NCBI RefSeq assembly: GCF_900101625.1
Contig: NZ_FMYZ01000003.1
Span: 496,001 to 560,000, forward strand
Direction: 5' to 3'
Length of the DNA: 64,000 nucleotides
Source: Cupriavidus sp. YR651
GTDB lineage: Bacteria > Pseudomonadota > Gammaproteobacteria > Burkholderiales > Burkholderiaceae
Positions within the stretch are counted from its first letter, which is position 1, and each line of letters starts with the position of its first letter. The notes below the pieces were generated by a model, which was given only the letters and a program-made list of their open reading frames with translations, ran no database searches and was not told the origin of the DNA. Below, in pieces: positions 1-8,320 of this stretch. The position numbers were made by a program, and so were the translations under genes.

Positions 1-159
1 GTAATCGTCCGCGGCGAAATCGCGGCGCAGCGTGGCGTAGTCGCCAAGGAAGAACGCGCGCGGGTCATAGCGATCCTGCAGCCACGGGTAGTGATGGCCG
101 GCGTCGAGCCGCCAGATGTGATGATGGGCATCGACGATGGCGTCGGGAAGATGGGTCAT
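1..159 (-). CDS. Amidohydrolase (amidohydrolase_2 family), N-terminal fragment
   Basis: Only the first 53 codons lie in the window; the gene continues past the left edge. The start has the metal-dependent TIM-barrel hydrolase signature DAHHHIW, followed by YPWLQ and GDYATLRRDF. These amidohydrolase_2 enzymes use the first His pair to hold a metal and hydrolyse lactones or amides, or decarboxylate. The N-terminus is clearly related to the complete amidohydrolase at 5792-6712, which has DAHQHFW, YPWLQ and GDYSALRRNY. It lies 29 bp downstream of the TRAP receptor gene on the same strand, so it is probably co-transcribed. The substrate is unknown. Confidence 0.8.
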   Translation of the reverse strand, partial: MTHLPDAIVDAHHHIWRLDAGHHYPWLQDRYDPRAFFLGDYATLRRDFAADDY

Positions 160-188
160 GGTGCCAGTCCTTTCTTCTGTGCCGCGCA

Positions 189-1175
189 TCAGCGCTGGGT
201 CTCGATCGCGCGGAGGATCGCGCCGCCGGCGTCGCCGTTCTTCTGGACAAAGAGCTGGCGCGTTTCCTCGCGCACCACCTTGCGGATACTGTCGTTGTCG
301 GGATGCTCGTTGACCTGTACCCCCTTCGCGCGCAACTGGGCAATCGCCGCGCGTTCGTTGTCGGCGTTGAGCTTGCGCTGGTAGGTGGCTGCGGCGGCGG
401 CCTCCTCGAGCAGGATCTTCTGGTACTCGGGCTTGAGCGAATCAAACTTCGCCTTGTTCATCAACACCACCAGCGCCGTATAGGCGTGGCGCGTCAGCGA
501 GACGTACTTTTGCACCTCGTAGAGCTTTGCCGAGACCATCAACGTCGGCGGATTCTCCTGGCCATCGACGGCACCTGATTCGAGCGCACCAAACACCTCG
601 GCGAATGGCATCGGCTGGGGGCTGGCGCCCAGCAGCTGGAATGCCTTGATATGGGAGGGGTTTGGCGTGGTGCGGATCTTCAGGCCGCGAATGTCCTCGG
701 CGCGCTGGATCGGGCGCTTGTTATTGCCCAGGCTGCGGAAGCCGATTTCCCAGAAGGCGAGGCCCTTGATGCGATGCGCGCCCAGTTCGTCGAGCAAGGA
801 ACGGCCGACGGCACCGTCCAGCACGCGATAGGCGCCCGGTCCGTCCTCGAACTGATAGGGCAGGTCCAGCACATTGAGCCGGGGCGCGAGCCCGGTGACG
901 AAGGGGTTGCCGGTGGCGCCGATATCGATGGTGCCGCTGCGCACGCCGGTCACGAGCGACGTGTCGTTGCCGAGCTGGCTGTTCGCGAACACCTGGATCT
1001 CGACGCCGCCGCCGGTGCGTGCCTTGACCTTCTCGCTGAACGACAACGCGGCAAGGTGCTGGGAATCGGATTCGGGCACGGTATGCGCGAACCGCAGTTT
1101 GACGGTTTGTGCGCCGGCTGCGCTGGCGATCGACAAAAGCGCGGCCAGCACGATATGCGAGATAGCGTGTTTCAT
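189..1175 (-). CDS. TRAP transporter substrate-binding protein, DctP family
   Basis: This 328-residue periplasmic receptor would capture an organic acid and deliver it to a TRAP membrane permease. It opens with a signal peptide (MKHAISHIVLAALLSIASA, cleavage near AGAQ) and continues with DctP-type sequence: KLRFAHTVPESDSQH, then GLKIRTTPNP, then GALESGAVDGQENP. The chosen ATG has a GGAGAC ribosome site just upstream; an earlier in-frame ATG would bury the signal peptide. No DctQ/DctM permease genes are nearby, so it must use a distant permease or one beyond the left edge. It sits between the amidohydrolase fragment and the Gbd-like dehydrogenase. The ligand is not deducible. Confidence 0.88.
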   Translation of the reverse strand: MKHAISHIVLAALLSIASAAGAQTVKLRFAHTVPESDSQHLAALSFSEKVKARTGGGVEIQVFANSQLGNDTSLVTGVRSGTIDIGATGNPFVTGLAPRLNVLDLPYQFEDGPGAYRVLDGAVGRSLLDELGAHRIKGLAFWEIGFRSLGNNKRPIQRAEDIRGLKIRTTPNPSHIKAFQLLGASPQPMPFAEVFGALESGAVDGQENPPTLMVSAKLYEVQKYVSLTRHAYTALVVLMNKAKFDSLKPEYQKILLEEAAAAATYQRKLNADNERAAIAQLRAKGVQVNEHPDNDSIRKVVREETRQLFVQKNGDAGGAILRAIETQR

Positions 1176-1255
1176 GGTGGTTGTCTCCTGGGGTGATGAA
1201 TGGCGCCGCCACATCGGTTGGATGCATGTGGTGGTGGCGGTCGCCGTGAGGGCCG

Positions 1256-2395
1256 TCAGAGCGATTCGTTCAGCATCGCCATGTAGTCGCTTTCGCTGGC
1301 AATCCGCGGGTTGGTCTTGTGGCAGTGATCGGCCAACGCATAGGCAATCACGCGCGGGAACAACGCGGGGTCGACGCCCATCTGCGCAAGGCCGGAAGGC
1401 AGGCTGAGCCGGCGGTTTTTCTCGGCGATGGCGGCATCGATCTCATCGGCGCCGCCGATACCCATCGCCTGCGCCATTCGTGCGAGCCGGTCTTCCTCGC
1501 GCACCGATGGCGCCTGCGCGTTGAAGCGGATGACGGCGGGCAGCAGCACCGCGTTGAGCGTGCCATGGTGGAGGTTCGGCATCAGGCCACCCAGTGCATG
1601 GCTGAGGCTGTGCACGCATCCGAGCCCTTTCTGGAAGGCCAGGGCGCCCTGCATGGATGCGCTCATCATCGCGAGCCGTGCGGCGCGGTTCTGCGGCTCG
1701 CGTTGGGCCAGTTCGATATGCTGCCAGCCGCGGCGCAGGCCATCGAGCGCGATGCCATCGGCCGGCGGGTTGAAGGCTGGCGCCATGAAGGTTTCCATGC
1801 AATGCGCGATGGCGTCCATGCCCGTCGCCGCCGTCAAGCCGGGTGGCAGGCCCAGCGTCAGCTCGGGATCGCAGATCGCCACGCGCGGCACGATATGCGG
1901 AGACAGCACGCCGACCTTGCGGCCATCGTCGAGAATCAGCACGGCGCCGCGGCCAACTTCGCTGCCGGTGCCGGCCGTGGTGGGAATGGCAATGACGGGC
2001 GCCGTGGCGGCGGTAATGCGAGCCACGCCGCCTTCCACGGCCGCGAACTGGCGCAGCGGGCCCTCGTGCGTCGCGCAGATGGCCACGCCCTTGGCGAGGT
2101 CGATCGGCGAGCCGCCGCCGATGGCGATGATCCCGTCGCAGCGGTAGTCGCGATACAGCACCACGGCCTCGCGCATGGCCCGTTCGGTCGGGTTGGACGG
2201 CGTGCCGTCGTAGATCACCGCTTCCATGCCTGGCGGCAACTGCTCCAGCACACGTTGGGCGATGCCGGCTGCCTTGACGCCCGCATCGGTGACCACCAGC
2301 GGCCGCGTGATGCCGATGCGCTCGCACTCCTGCGGCAGCAGCTTGACGGCGCCGAAATCGATCTGGATCTGGGTGATGTACTGAATCAGCGGCAT
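1256..2395 (-). CDS. gbd: Iron-containing alcohol dehydrogenase, 4-hydroxybutyrate dehydrogenase-like
   Basis: This is a 379-residue group III (iron-activated) NAD-dependent alcohol dehydrogenase. GGGSPIDLAKG is the nucleotide-binding segment, PTTAGTGSE follows, and the histidine-rich C-terminal half (CVHSLSHALGG, LHHGTLNAV, DHCHKTNP) supplies metal ligands. From memory, the start (YITQIQIDFGAVKLL, ECERIGITRPL) closely resembles C. necator Gbd, which oxidises 4-hydroxybutyrate to succinate semialdehyde. That would suit the GabD-type enzyme at 42384-43832, although the two are 40 kb apart. It is first in a leftward set with the TRAP receptor. The exact substrate is inferred; the family is secure. 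Confidence 0.85.
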   Translation of the reverse strand: MPLIQYITQIQIDFGAVKLLPQECERIGITRPLVVTDAGVKAAGIAQRVLEQLPPGMEAVIYDGTPSNPTERAMREAVVLYRDYRCDGIIAIGGGSPIDLAKGVAICATHEGPLRQFAAVEGGVARITAATAPVIAIPTTAGTGSEVGRGAVLILDDGRKVGVLSPHIVPRVAICDPELTLGLPPGLTAATGMDAIAHCMETFMAPAFNPPADGIALDGLRRGWQHIELAQREPQNRAARLAMMSASMQGALAFQKGLGCVHSLSHALGGLMPNLHHGTLNAVLLPAVIRFNAQAPSVREEDRLARMAQAMGIGGADEIDAAIAEKNRRLSLPSGLAQMGVDPALFPRVIAYALADHCHKTNPRIASESDYMAMLNESL

Positions 2396-2672
2396 GGCGT
2401 CTCCTGATGGATGCGCGCCCCATGGTGCGGTGCGGCAATCCCTGTTTTCGAATTGGGGCTGGAATGGTGTCGAAGTCTAGGAACAAGGCTGCGGGGCGAC
2501 AACGTGGATTTACTTGAAGCGCCTCCAAGAAAAACTCACAAGACGAGCGGCCTAGATTTTCTTGAAAGCCGCTCGAGTTTTTCTCGTTTTGCCGCGCGCG
2601 GCGCCGCCCCTAGACTGCAAGACAGCACGCCAGGCCATGGCTTGCCGGACACCATCACACCAACGAGAAACC
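2396..2672. promoter_or_regulatory. Divergent control region with interrupted inverted repeat (2528-2584)
   Basis: This 277-bp region separates the leftward gbd-like gene from the rightward enoyl-CoA hydratase gene. It holds two nested inverted repeats. The outer arms are AGAAAAACT (2528-2536) and AGTTTTTCT (2576-2584). The inner arms are CGAGCGGC (2544-2551) and GCCGCTCG (2568-2575). A 7-base insert in the left arm lies between outer and inner repeats. It could be an operator or an RNA stem-loop for the rightward unit. No adjacent regulator is obvious; the nearest is the LysR gene at 7130-8080. Confidence 0.5.
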
Positions 2673-3452
2673 ATGAGACAGCCGATCCTGATCGAACGCG
2701 ATGGCCAGATCGCCACCGTCACGCTCAATAACCCCGAAAAGCTCAACGCCCTGGATCTGTCGATGTGGCGGGGCCTGACCGATGCCATGGTCACGCTGTC
2801 CGCCGACGACACCGTGCGCTGCGTCGTCCTGCGCGGCGCGGGGGACAAGGCGTTTGCCGCGGGCGCCGATATCGAGGAATTCCGCACGCAGCGCTTCACG
2901 TCGGCACAGGCGCGCGAGTACGGCGGGATCACGCACGCCACGATGCGCGCCATCGCCGAATGCCGGCACCCGACCGTCGCGCTGATCCAGGGCGCATGCG
3001 TGGGCGGAGGCCTGGAGATCGCGTCGATGTGCGACCTGCGGATCTGCGGCCAGTCGAGCCGCTTCGGCGTACCCGTCAACCGGCTCGGGCTGGTCATGTC
3101 GTATGGCGAACTGGGCGGGCTGATGGCACTGGCCGGCCCGGCGGCCGCACTCGAGATCGTTCTGGAGGGGCGTGTGTTCGGCGCCGCCGAGGCGCGCGAG
3201 ATGCGACTCGTGAACCGTGTCGTCGCCGATGCGGATGTGCCCGAGGAAGCCTTCGCGACTGCACGACGCATTGCCCAGGGTGCACCGCTGGTGGCACGCT
3301 GGCACAAGCAGTTCGTACGCCGGCTGCAGGACCCGGCGCCGCTGCGCGCCGCAGAGGAGGACGAAGCCTACGCATGCTTCGACACCGAGGATTTCCGCAT
3401 CGGCTTTGACGCCTTCGTGTCGAAGTCGCGCCCGCAGTTTCGTGGGCGCTAG
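2673..3452 (+). CDS. Enoyl-CoA hydratase/isomerase (crotonase) family protein
   Basis: This is a 259-residue crotonase-fold enzyme, the normal length for the family. LNNPEKLNALDL marks the start of the fold. GAGDKAFAAGADIEEF and QGACVGGGLEIASMCDLRI carry the two oxyanion-hole segments. The usual GGTQRL segment is replaced by VMSYGELGGLM, which keeps a possible catalytic Glu. The family adds water to, or isomerises, acyl-CoA thioesters; the actual reaction cannot be fixed. An upstream in-frame ATG at 2562 is less likely because it precedes the conserved fold by 37 residues. With the CoA-transferase that follows, it suggests breakdown of an acid through CoA esters. Confidence 0.85.
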   Translation: MRQPILIERDGQIATVTLNNPEKLNALDLSMWRGLTDAMVTLSADDTVRCVVLRGAGDKAFAAGADIEEFRTQRFTSAQAREYGGITHATMRAIAECRHPTVALIQGACVGGGLEIASMCDLRICGQSSRFGVPVNRLGLVMSYGELGGLMALAGPAAALEIVLEGRVFGAAEAREMRLVNRVVADADVPEEAFATARRIAQGAPLVARWHKQFVRRLQDPAPLRAAEEDEAYACFDTEDFRIGFDAFVSKSRPQFRGR

Positions 3453-3521
3453 ACGTTTTCTTGCCGCTCATTTGCCGCGCGCATCCGCGTGCTACGTATT
3501 TCCCTCCGCAAGGTGTATCTC

Positions 3522-4754
3522 ATGAATTTGCCGTTGTCGAAAATCAAGGTCCTGGACGTCAGCCAGATCATGGCTGGCCCCTTCTGCTGCATGCTGCTTG
3601 GCGACATGGGCGCCGACGTCATCAAGGTGGAAACACCGGGCGTGGGCGACCAGACCCGCAAGGCCATGGGCTTCCGGCTCAAAGGCGATGACAGTGGAGG
3701 CTTTCTGGCGCTGAACCGCAACAAGCGCAGCGTCGAGATCGATCTCAAGAACCCCGCCGGCCTGGAGGCGTTCCACGAACTGGTGCGCGGCGCCGATGTG
3801 CTGGTCGAGAACAATCGGCCCGGCGTGGCGGCGCGGCTCAAGATCGACTACGCCACGCTGAGCGCGATCAATCCACGGCTGGTCTACGCAAGTATTTCGG
3901 GATTCGGGCAGACCGGACCGTGGTCCGCCCGCCCGGGACTCGACCTGATCGCGCAGGCGATGTCGGGGGTCATGAGCGTGATGGGGCATCCCGATGCGCC
4001 GCCCGTGAAGGCCAGCGTGCCGATCGCCGACCTTGGCGCGGGCCTTTTCACCGCATATGGAGTCCTCAGTGCGCTGATGGGCCGCGAGCATACCGGCAAG
4101 GGGCAATACGTCGACGCGTCGCTGTTCGAAACGGCCCTGGGGTTGTCTGTCTGGGAATCCGCCGAATACTGGGGCACCGGGCAGGTGCCGGTGCCGATCG
4201 GTAGCGCGAACCGGATGAGCGCACCGTACCAGGCCGTGCGTGCCGCCGACCGCCATTTCGTGATCGGCGCCGCGAATCCGAAGTTGTGGAAGGCCCTGTG
4301 CGATGTGATCGGGCGTCCCGAACTGGTCGACGATCCGCGTTTTGTCGACAACGCAGCGCGGATCCGGCACCGCGACAGCCTGATCCGCGAGATCGAAACC
4401 GAGTTTGCGCGCCGCCCCGCCAGCGAGTGGGTGGACGCGCTGCTGGCGGCAGGCGTGCCGGCCGCGCCGATTGCCACGTACGATGAGGCGCTGGCGAGCG
4501 AACAGGCGGTGGCGCGTAACATGGTGCTCGAGATCGACCACCCTGTGGAGGGCGCAACCAAGGCGTTGGGCTTCCCGGTGAAACTGTGGGGCACGCCGCA
4601 ACAGGTGCGCTATCCGGCGCCGCTGCTTGGGCAGCATACCGACGAGGTACTGTCGGAGTTCGGCCTCGATGCCGCCGCCGTGGCGCGACTGCGCGCCCAG
4701 GGCGCATTCGGCGGGCAGGACGCGGCGCAGCCACCGGTGCGCAAGACAGCTTGA
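3522..4754 (+). CDS. Class III CoA-transferase (CaiB/BaiF family)
   Basis: This 410-residue enzyme moves CoA between carboxylic acids through an aspartyl-CoA anhydride. It begins with KVLDVSQIMAGPFCCMLLGDMGADVIKVE, which is typical family sequence, here given across its length as VLDVSQIMAGP and DMGADVIKVE. FGQTGPW followed by PGLDLIAQA holds the catalytic Asp. PVKASVPIADLGAG and GQYVDASLFE are further family blocks. The start is the ATG before NLPLSKI, 69 bp after the hydratase; an upstream GTG is possible but adds nothing conserved. The neighbours suggest that it activates the acid imported by the adjacent Bug receptor system. The donor and acceptor acids are unknown. Confidence 0.9.
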   Translation: MNLPLSKIKVLDVSQIMAGPFCCMLLGDMGADVIKVETPGVGDQTRKAMGFRLKGDDSGGFLALNRNKRSVEIDLKNPAGLEAFHELVRGADVLVENNRPGVAARLKIDYATLSAINPRLVYASISGFGQTGPWSARPGLDLIAQAMSGVMSVMGHPDAPPVKASVPIADLGAGLFTAYGVLSALMGREHTGKGQYVDASLFETALGLSVWESAEYWGTGQVPVPIGSANRMSAPYQAVRAADRHFVIGAANPKLWKALCDVIGRPELVDDPRFVDNAARIRHRDSLIREIETEFARRPASEWVDALLAAGVPAAPIATYDEALASEQAVARNMVLEIDHPVEGATKALGFPVKLWGTPQQVRYPAPLLGQHTDEVLSEFGLDAAAVARLRAQGAFGGQDAAQPPVRKTA

Positions 4755-4808
4755 CCCCCGAGCGGGCGAAAGACCCGCCAGAACGAACATGACCATCAGG
4801 AGACAGGG

Positions 4809-5795
4809 ATGACCCCCTTACATGCTTCACGCCGGCACCTCGTGCTCGGTGCTCTCGCGCTCGCCGCATTTGGCTTCAGTCTGCCCGCGACGGCGGAGAG
4901 CTATCCAACCCGCCGCATTGAACTGATCGTGCCGTGGCAGGCCGGTGGCGGTGCCGATGTGGTGGCCCGCGCGCTGGCCGCCGCCGCGGCCAAGCACCTG
5001 CCGCAGCCGATTGTCGTCATCAACAAGCCCGGTGCCACGGGCGCGGTTGGCCTCGGCGAAGTGGTCAATGCCAGGCCGGACGGATACAAGCTCGTGCTGT
5101 CGTCCAGCGAGCTGACGTTCCTGAACCACCTGGGGCTGGCCAAGTTTACGTACCAGGATCTGGTGCCGATCGCCCGGCTCAATGCCGATCCGGCGGCGGT
5201 GGTGGTGCGCGCCGATGCGCCGTGGGCCACGCTGGAGCAATTCCTGGCCGATGCCCGCAAGCCCGGTGCCAATATCCGGGTAGGTACCGCCGGGCAGGGC
5301 TCGGCGTGGCACATGGCCTCGGCGGCGCTGGCGGAGAAGACCGGCGCGCGGTTCAACGACATTCCGTATGCCGGCGGCGCCCCGGCCACGCTGGCGCTGC
5401 TCGGCGGCCATATCGACGCGGTCACGGTGAGCACGGCTGAAGTGGCCGCCCATGTGGAAGCTGGCAAGCTCAAGGTGCTTGCGGTGATGGCAGACCGCCG
5501 GGTGGCCGGTTTCGAGAACGTGCCCACGCTCAAGGAGCGCAATATCGATCTGTCGATGGGTATCTGGCGCGGCATTTCGGCGCCGAAGGGGACGCCGCCC
5601 GAGGTATTGGCCGTGCTGAAGGCGGCTATCGCGAAGTCCGTCCAGGAGCCCATCATGCGCCAGACGCTCGAGAAGCTCCACTTCAGCACCGATACCTATG
5701 CCGACGACGTTACCCTGCAGGCCGAGATGGCCAGGGAGTCGGTCCAGTTCCGGCCGCTCGCACAGCGTATCGCCGCCCAGCAGAGCGCACGATGA
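4809..5795 (+). CDS. Bug/TctC-type tripartite tricarboxylate receptor protein
   Basis: This is a 328-residue periplasmic binding protein of the Bug family, much expanded in Bordetella, Cupriavidus and relatives. A signal peptide (HLVLGALALAAFGFSLPATA) is followed by YPTRRIELIVPWQAGGGADVVARA and NKPGATGAVG, both typical of ligand-closing Bug loops, and later by DIPYAGGAPAT. Bug proteins bind carboxylates or amides and work with TctAB permeases, or sometimes as sensors. An AGGAGACAGGG ribosome site supports the start. The stop overlaps the amidohydrolase start by 4 bp, so the two are translationally coupled. The ligand is unknown, but is probably the substrate or product of its partner enzymes. 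Confidence 0.92.
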   Translation: MTPLHASRRHLVLGALALAAFGFSLPATAESYPTRRIELIVPWQAGGGADVVARALAAAAAKHLPQPIVVINKPGATGAVGLGEVVNARPDGYKLVLSSSELTFLNHLGLAKFTYQDLVPIARLNADPAAVVVRADAPWATLEQFLADARKPGANIRVGTAGQGSAWHMASAALAEKTGARFNDIPYAGGAPATLALLGGHIDAVTVSTAEVAAHVEAGKLKVLAVMADRRVAGFENVPTLKERNIDLSMGIWRGISAPKGTPPEVLAVLKAAIAKSVQEPIMRQTLEKLHFSTDTYADDVTLQAEMARESVQFRPLAQRIAAQQSAR

Positions 5796-6712
5796 CCGCA
5801 CCGTTTGTCTTCGATACGCCGTTCATCGATGCCCACCAGCATTTCTGGGATCTGGATCGTCATCGCTATCCCTGGTTGCAGGAGGAAACGGTGCCCAATT
5901 TCCGGTACGGCGACTACAGCGCACTGCGGCGCAATTATCTGCCGGCCGACTATGCACGCGACACGGCGGGATTCGCGCCCGTGAAGACCGTGCATGTCGA
6001 GGCGGAATGGGCGCGCGAGAGCCCGGTCGGGGAGACGGCCTGGCTCGACGCGCTGTCCGGCGCCCACGGCCGGCCCACGGCGATCGTCGGGCATGCCCAG
6101 CTCGACCGCGGGGACGTCGACGAGGTGCTGGCCGGCCATGCCGCCTGTGCCAGGATGCGCGGCATCCGCAACAAGCCGGCCACGGCGGCGCGCCGCGAGG
6201 ATGCGCGCCGTGGGCAGCCGGGTTCGATGGACGATATGCGGTGGCGGCGCGGCTACGGGCTGCTGGGTCGCCACGGCATGTCCTTCGACCTGCAGGCGCC
6301 GTGGTGGCATCTGGACCAGGCGGCGGACCTTGCGCGCGATTTTCCGCAGACCCAGCTGGTGCTGAACCATACGGGCCTGCCGGCGGACCGCAGCGAGGCG
6401 GGGCTCGACGGCTGGCGCCGCGCCATGGAACACCTGGCGCGCGAACCCAACGTCGCGGTGAAGATCTCGGGGCTCGGGCTGCCCGGGCGGCCCTGGACGC
6501 AGGAGGACAACGTGCCCGTCATCCGCGACACCATCGCGATCTTCGGCGCGGACCGCTGCATGTTCGCCAGCAACTACCCGGTGGACAGTCTCGTGGCGCC
6601 CTACGCAACGATCCTGGCCGGCTTCGTCGCGGCCATCTCGAACCTTCCACAAGCGCAGCAGCGCGCGCTGTTGCACGACAATGCCGCGCGCATCTACCGG
6701 CTGCACGACTGA
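5792..6712 (+). CDS. Amidohydrolase (amidohydrolase_2 family)
   Basis: This 306-residue TIM-barrel hydrolase has FIDAHQHFWDLD near the N-terminus (metal-binding His pair), a central LVLNHTGLP with a His, VAVKISGLG, and MFASNYPVD with the C-terminal Asp region. Relatives include sugar lactonases and 2-pyrone-4,6-dicarboxylate-type lactonases. It overlaps the Bug receptor gene by 4 bp and is followed after 17 bp by the thioesterase gene, so it belongs to the rightward operon. It is a paralog of the fragment at the left edge of the window, each member lying near a different type of periplasmic receptor. Confidence 0.87.
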   Translation: MTAPFVFDTPFIDAHQHFWDLDRHRYPWLQEETVPNFRYGDYSALRRNYLPADYARDTAGFAPVKTVHVEAEWARESPVGETAWLDALSGAHGRPTAIVGHAQLDRGDVDEVLAGHAACARMRGIRNKPATAARREDARRGQPGSMDDMRWRRGYGLLGRHGMSFDLQAPWWHLDQAADLARDFPQTQLVLNHTGLPADRSEAGLDGWRRAMEHLAREPNVAVKISGLGLPGRPWTQEDNVPVIRDTIAIFGADRCMFASNYPVDSLVAPYATILAGFVAAISNLPQAQQRALLHDNAARIYRLHD

Positions 6713-6729
6713 CCGAATCAGGAACGGAT

Positions 6730-7158
6730 ATGGAAAATGACATCAAGGTGGGTGCGACGTGCACCCGCACGCTGGTGGTCGATCGTGCGCGCACGATCGA
6801 CTTTCTGGGCGAGGACCTGCGCATCTATGCGACACCGGAACTGGTGCGCGACATCGAGCAGGTTTGCCTCGACTTCCTGCAGGATCACGTGACGCCGGGG
6901 CAGAGCTCGGTGGGGACGGAGGTGTCGGTCGAGCATGCAGGCGCGACGCCGCTCGGTGGCGAAGTGAGGATCGAAGCCGAGGTGACGGCCGCCGATGGCC
7001 GCAGCGTGACGTTCCGCGTGGCCGCGCGCGACGCGGTCGAGACCGTGTGCACCGGCATTCATCGCCGCTTCGTCGTCGATGTCGAGCGGCTCAAGTCGCG
7101 CGTGCGCAAGAAGGTGGAGGCGGCTGCGACTACCGCGGCGTCCCCGGCACTTCGCTGA
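6730..7158 (+). CDS. Hotdog thioesterase, fluoroacetyl-CoA thioesterase (FlK)-like
   Basis: This 142-residue single hotdog-fold protein is related to FlK-type acyl-CoA thioesterases. It has YATPELVRDIE near residue 35 and the block SVGTEVSVEHAGATPLG near residue 60. In FlK the residues around ATP, the following Glu and the His of VEHxAATP form the active site, and all have counterparts here. The C-terminus is a basic helix (LKSRVRKKVEAA). It is last in the rightward operon, where it could release CoA from an intermediate or a dead-end ester. Its last 29 bp overlap the convergent LysR gene end to end. Confidence 0.82.
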   Translation: MENDIKVGATCTRTLVVDRARTIDFLGEDLRIYATPELVRDIEQVCLDFLQDHVTPGQSSVGTEVSVEHAGATPLGGEVRIEAEVTAADGRSVTFRVAARDAVETVCTGIHRRFVVDVERLKSRVRKKVEAAATTAASPALR

Positions 7159-8080
7159 CGGACGCGGCGGGCTGGCGCAGCGCCGCGGTTTCGCCGCAGA
7201 TCCAGTCGACGAAGCTGCGGATCCGCGGATCGTCGAGCCGCTCCTGCGGAAAGACGATGAAATACGAGAACTCGACAGGCAGCCGGATCGATTCGAACAG
7301 CCTGACGAGGCGGCCTTCCGCGAGGTCCTGCTCGATCCAGTTCTTCTTGATCAGCGCCACGCCCAGCCCGCTGATGGCGGCGTTGATGACCAGGTGGCTG
7401 GGCCAGAACGACGGGCCCCGACTGGCATCGACGTCGGTGACGCCCGCATGTTCGAGCCACATCGCCCAGTCGGGATTGCTGACGTCGGTATAGGTGCTGT
7501 CGTCGTGCAGCAGCGTGTGGTGCTTCAGGTCGGAAGGCTGGTTCAGCGGGGCGGGGCCCTGCAGCAGCGCGGGGCTGCACACGGGGATCACCTCCACGGG
7601 CAGGCACAGGCGCGAATAGAGGCCGGGATAGTCACCACGGCCGTAGCGGATGGCCAGGTCGAAATCGTCGCGCTCGAAGTCGATGCGATGGTTCGACGTG
7701 GACACCTTGAGGTCGATCTCCGGGTGAGCCTGCATGAAGCGATCCATGCGCGGAATCAGCCATTTGACCGCGAAGGTGGGCGGCATGTTGACCTTCAGCG
7801 CGGGCCGGTCCTTGCTATGGAGGCGGTGCGTCGCATCGGCCAGTTGCTTGAAGGCCAGTTGAACGGCCGGCAGGTATGCCGTGCCGGCCGGCGTCAGCAC
7901 CAGTGCCTTGGCGTCGCGGATGAAGAGCTGCACGCCGAGGTTTTCTTCGAGCGTCTTGACCTGGTGGCTGACTGCCGAGGGCGTGACGAACAGTTCCTCG
8001 GCGGCTCTGGTGAAGCTGAGGTGCCGCGCGGCTACCTCGAAGGCCCGAAGCGGATTCAGGGGAGGGATCGATCTGGACAT
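7130..8080 (-). CDS. LysR-family transcriptional regulator (GcvA-like)
   Basis: This 316-residue LysR regulator has an N-terminal winged helix (LNPLRAFEVAARHLSFTRAAEELFVTPSAVSHQVKTLE region, residues 7-42) followed by a periplasmic-binding-protein-like effector domain. The start NPLRAFEVAARHLSF and the motif TPSAVSHQ are characteristic of the GcvA subgroup. It points away from its possible targets and is convergent with the preceding operon. The MFS transporter gene upstream on the same strand ends 240 bp before its start. It may control the MFS gene or the divergent operon at 2396-2672; the sequence does not decide which. Confidence 0.92.
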   Translation of the reverse strand: MSRSIPPLNPLRAFEVAARHLSFTRAAEELFVTPSAVSHQVKTLEENLGVQLFIRDAKALVLTPAGTAYLPAVQLAFKQLADATHRLHSKDRPALKVNMPPTFAVKWLIPRMDRFMQAHPEIDLKVSTSNHRIDFERDDFDLAIRYGRGDYPGLYSRLCLPVEVIPVCSPALLQGPAPLNQPSDLKHHTLLHDDSTYTDVSNPDWAMWLEHAGVTDVDASRGPSFWPSHLVINAAISGLGVALIKKNWIEQDLAEGRLVRLFESIRLPVEFSYFIVFPQERLDDPRIRSFVDWICGETAALRQPAASVSEVPGTPR

Positions 8081-8226
8081 GGTCTCGCGTTCGTGCCGGG
8101 TACCAACACACCTGCGTCACTCGCCAGCCGTCACCCGGGGACTTGTCGTGCCATCCGGCCGGGCTGGACGAGACAACATAGCATCCGCGGCGGGGCAGGA
8201 ACATAGGTGCCTTCCCGTGTCGCCCG

Positions 8227-8252
8227 CGCGCCGGCGCTGGAAGGCCGGCGCG
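8227..8252. repeat. GC-rich perfect hairpin
   Basis: Perfect 9-bp arms CGCGCCGGC (8227-8235) and GCCGGCGCG (8244-8252) flank an 8-base loop. The hairpin lies between the MFS gene end and the LysR start, both leftward. There is no T-run on either side, so a standard intrinsic terminator is not shown. It may still be a processing or attenuation structure. Confidence 0.4.
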
Positions 8253-8320
8253 GCGTGTGCCGGGACGGGCACCAGTCCCCCCCGGCGGCGCACCCGGCCA
8301 GCCCTGGCGAGATGGCCAGC

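Noticed and set aside
8227-8252. The GC hairpin as an intrinsic terminator of the MFS gene
   Set aside because: No T-run follows on the minus strand; listed only as a hairpin.
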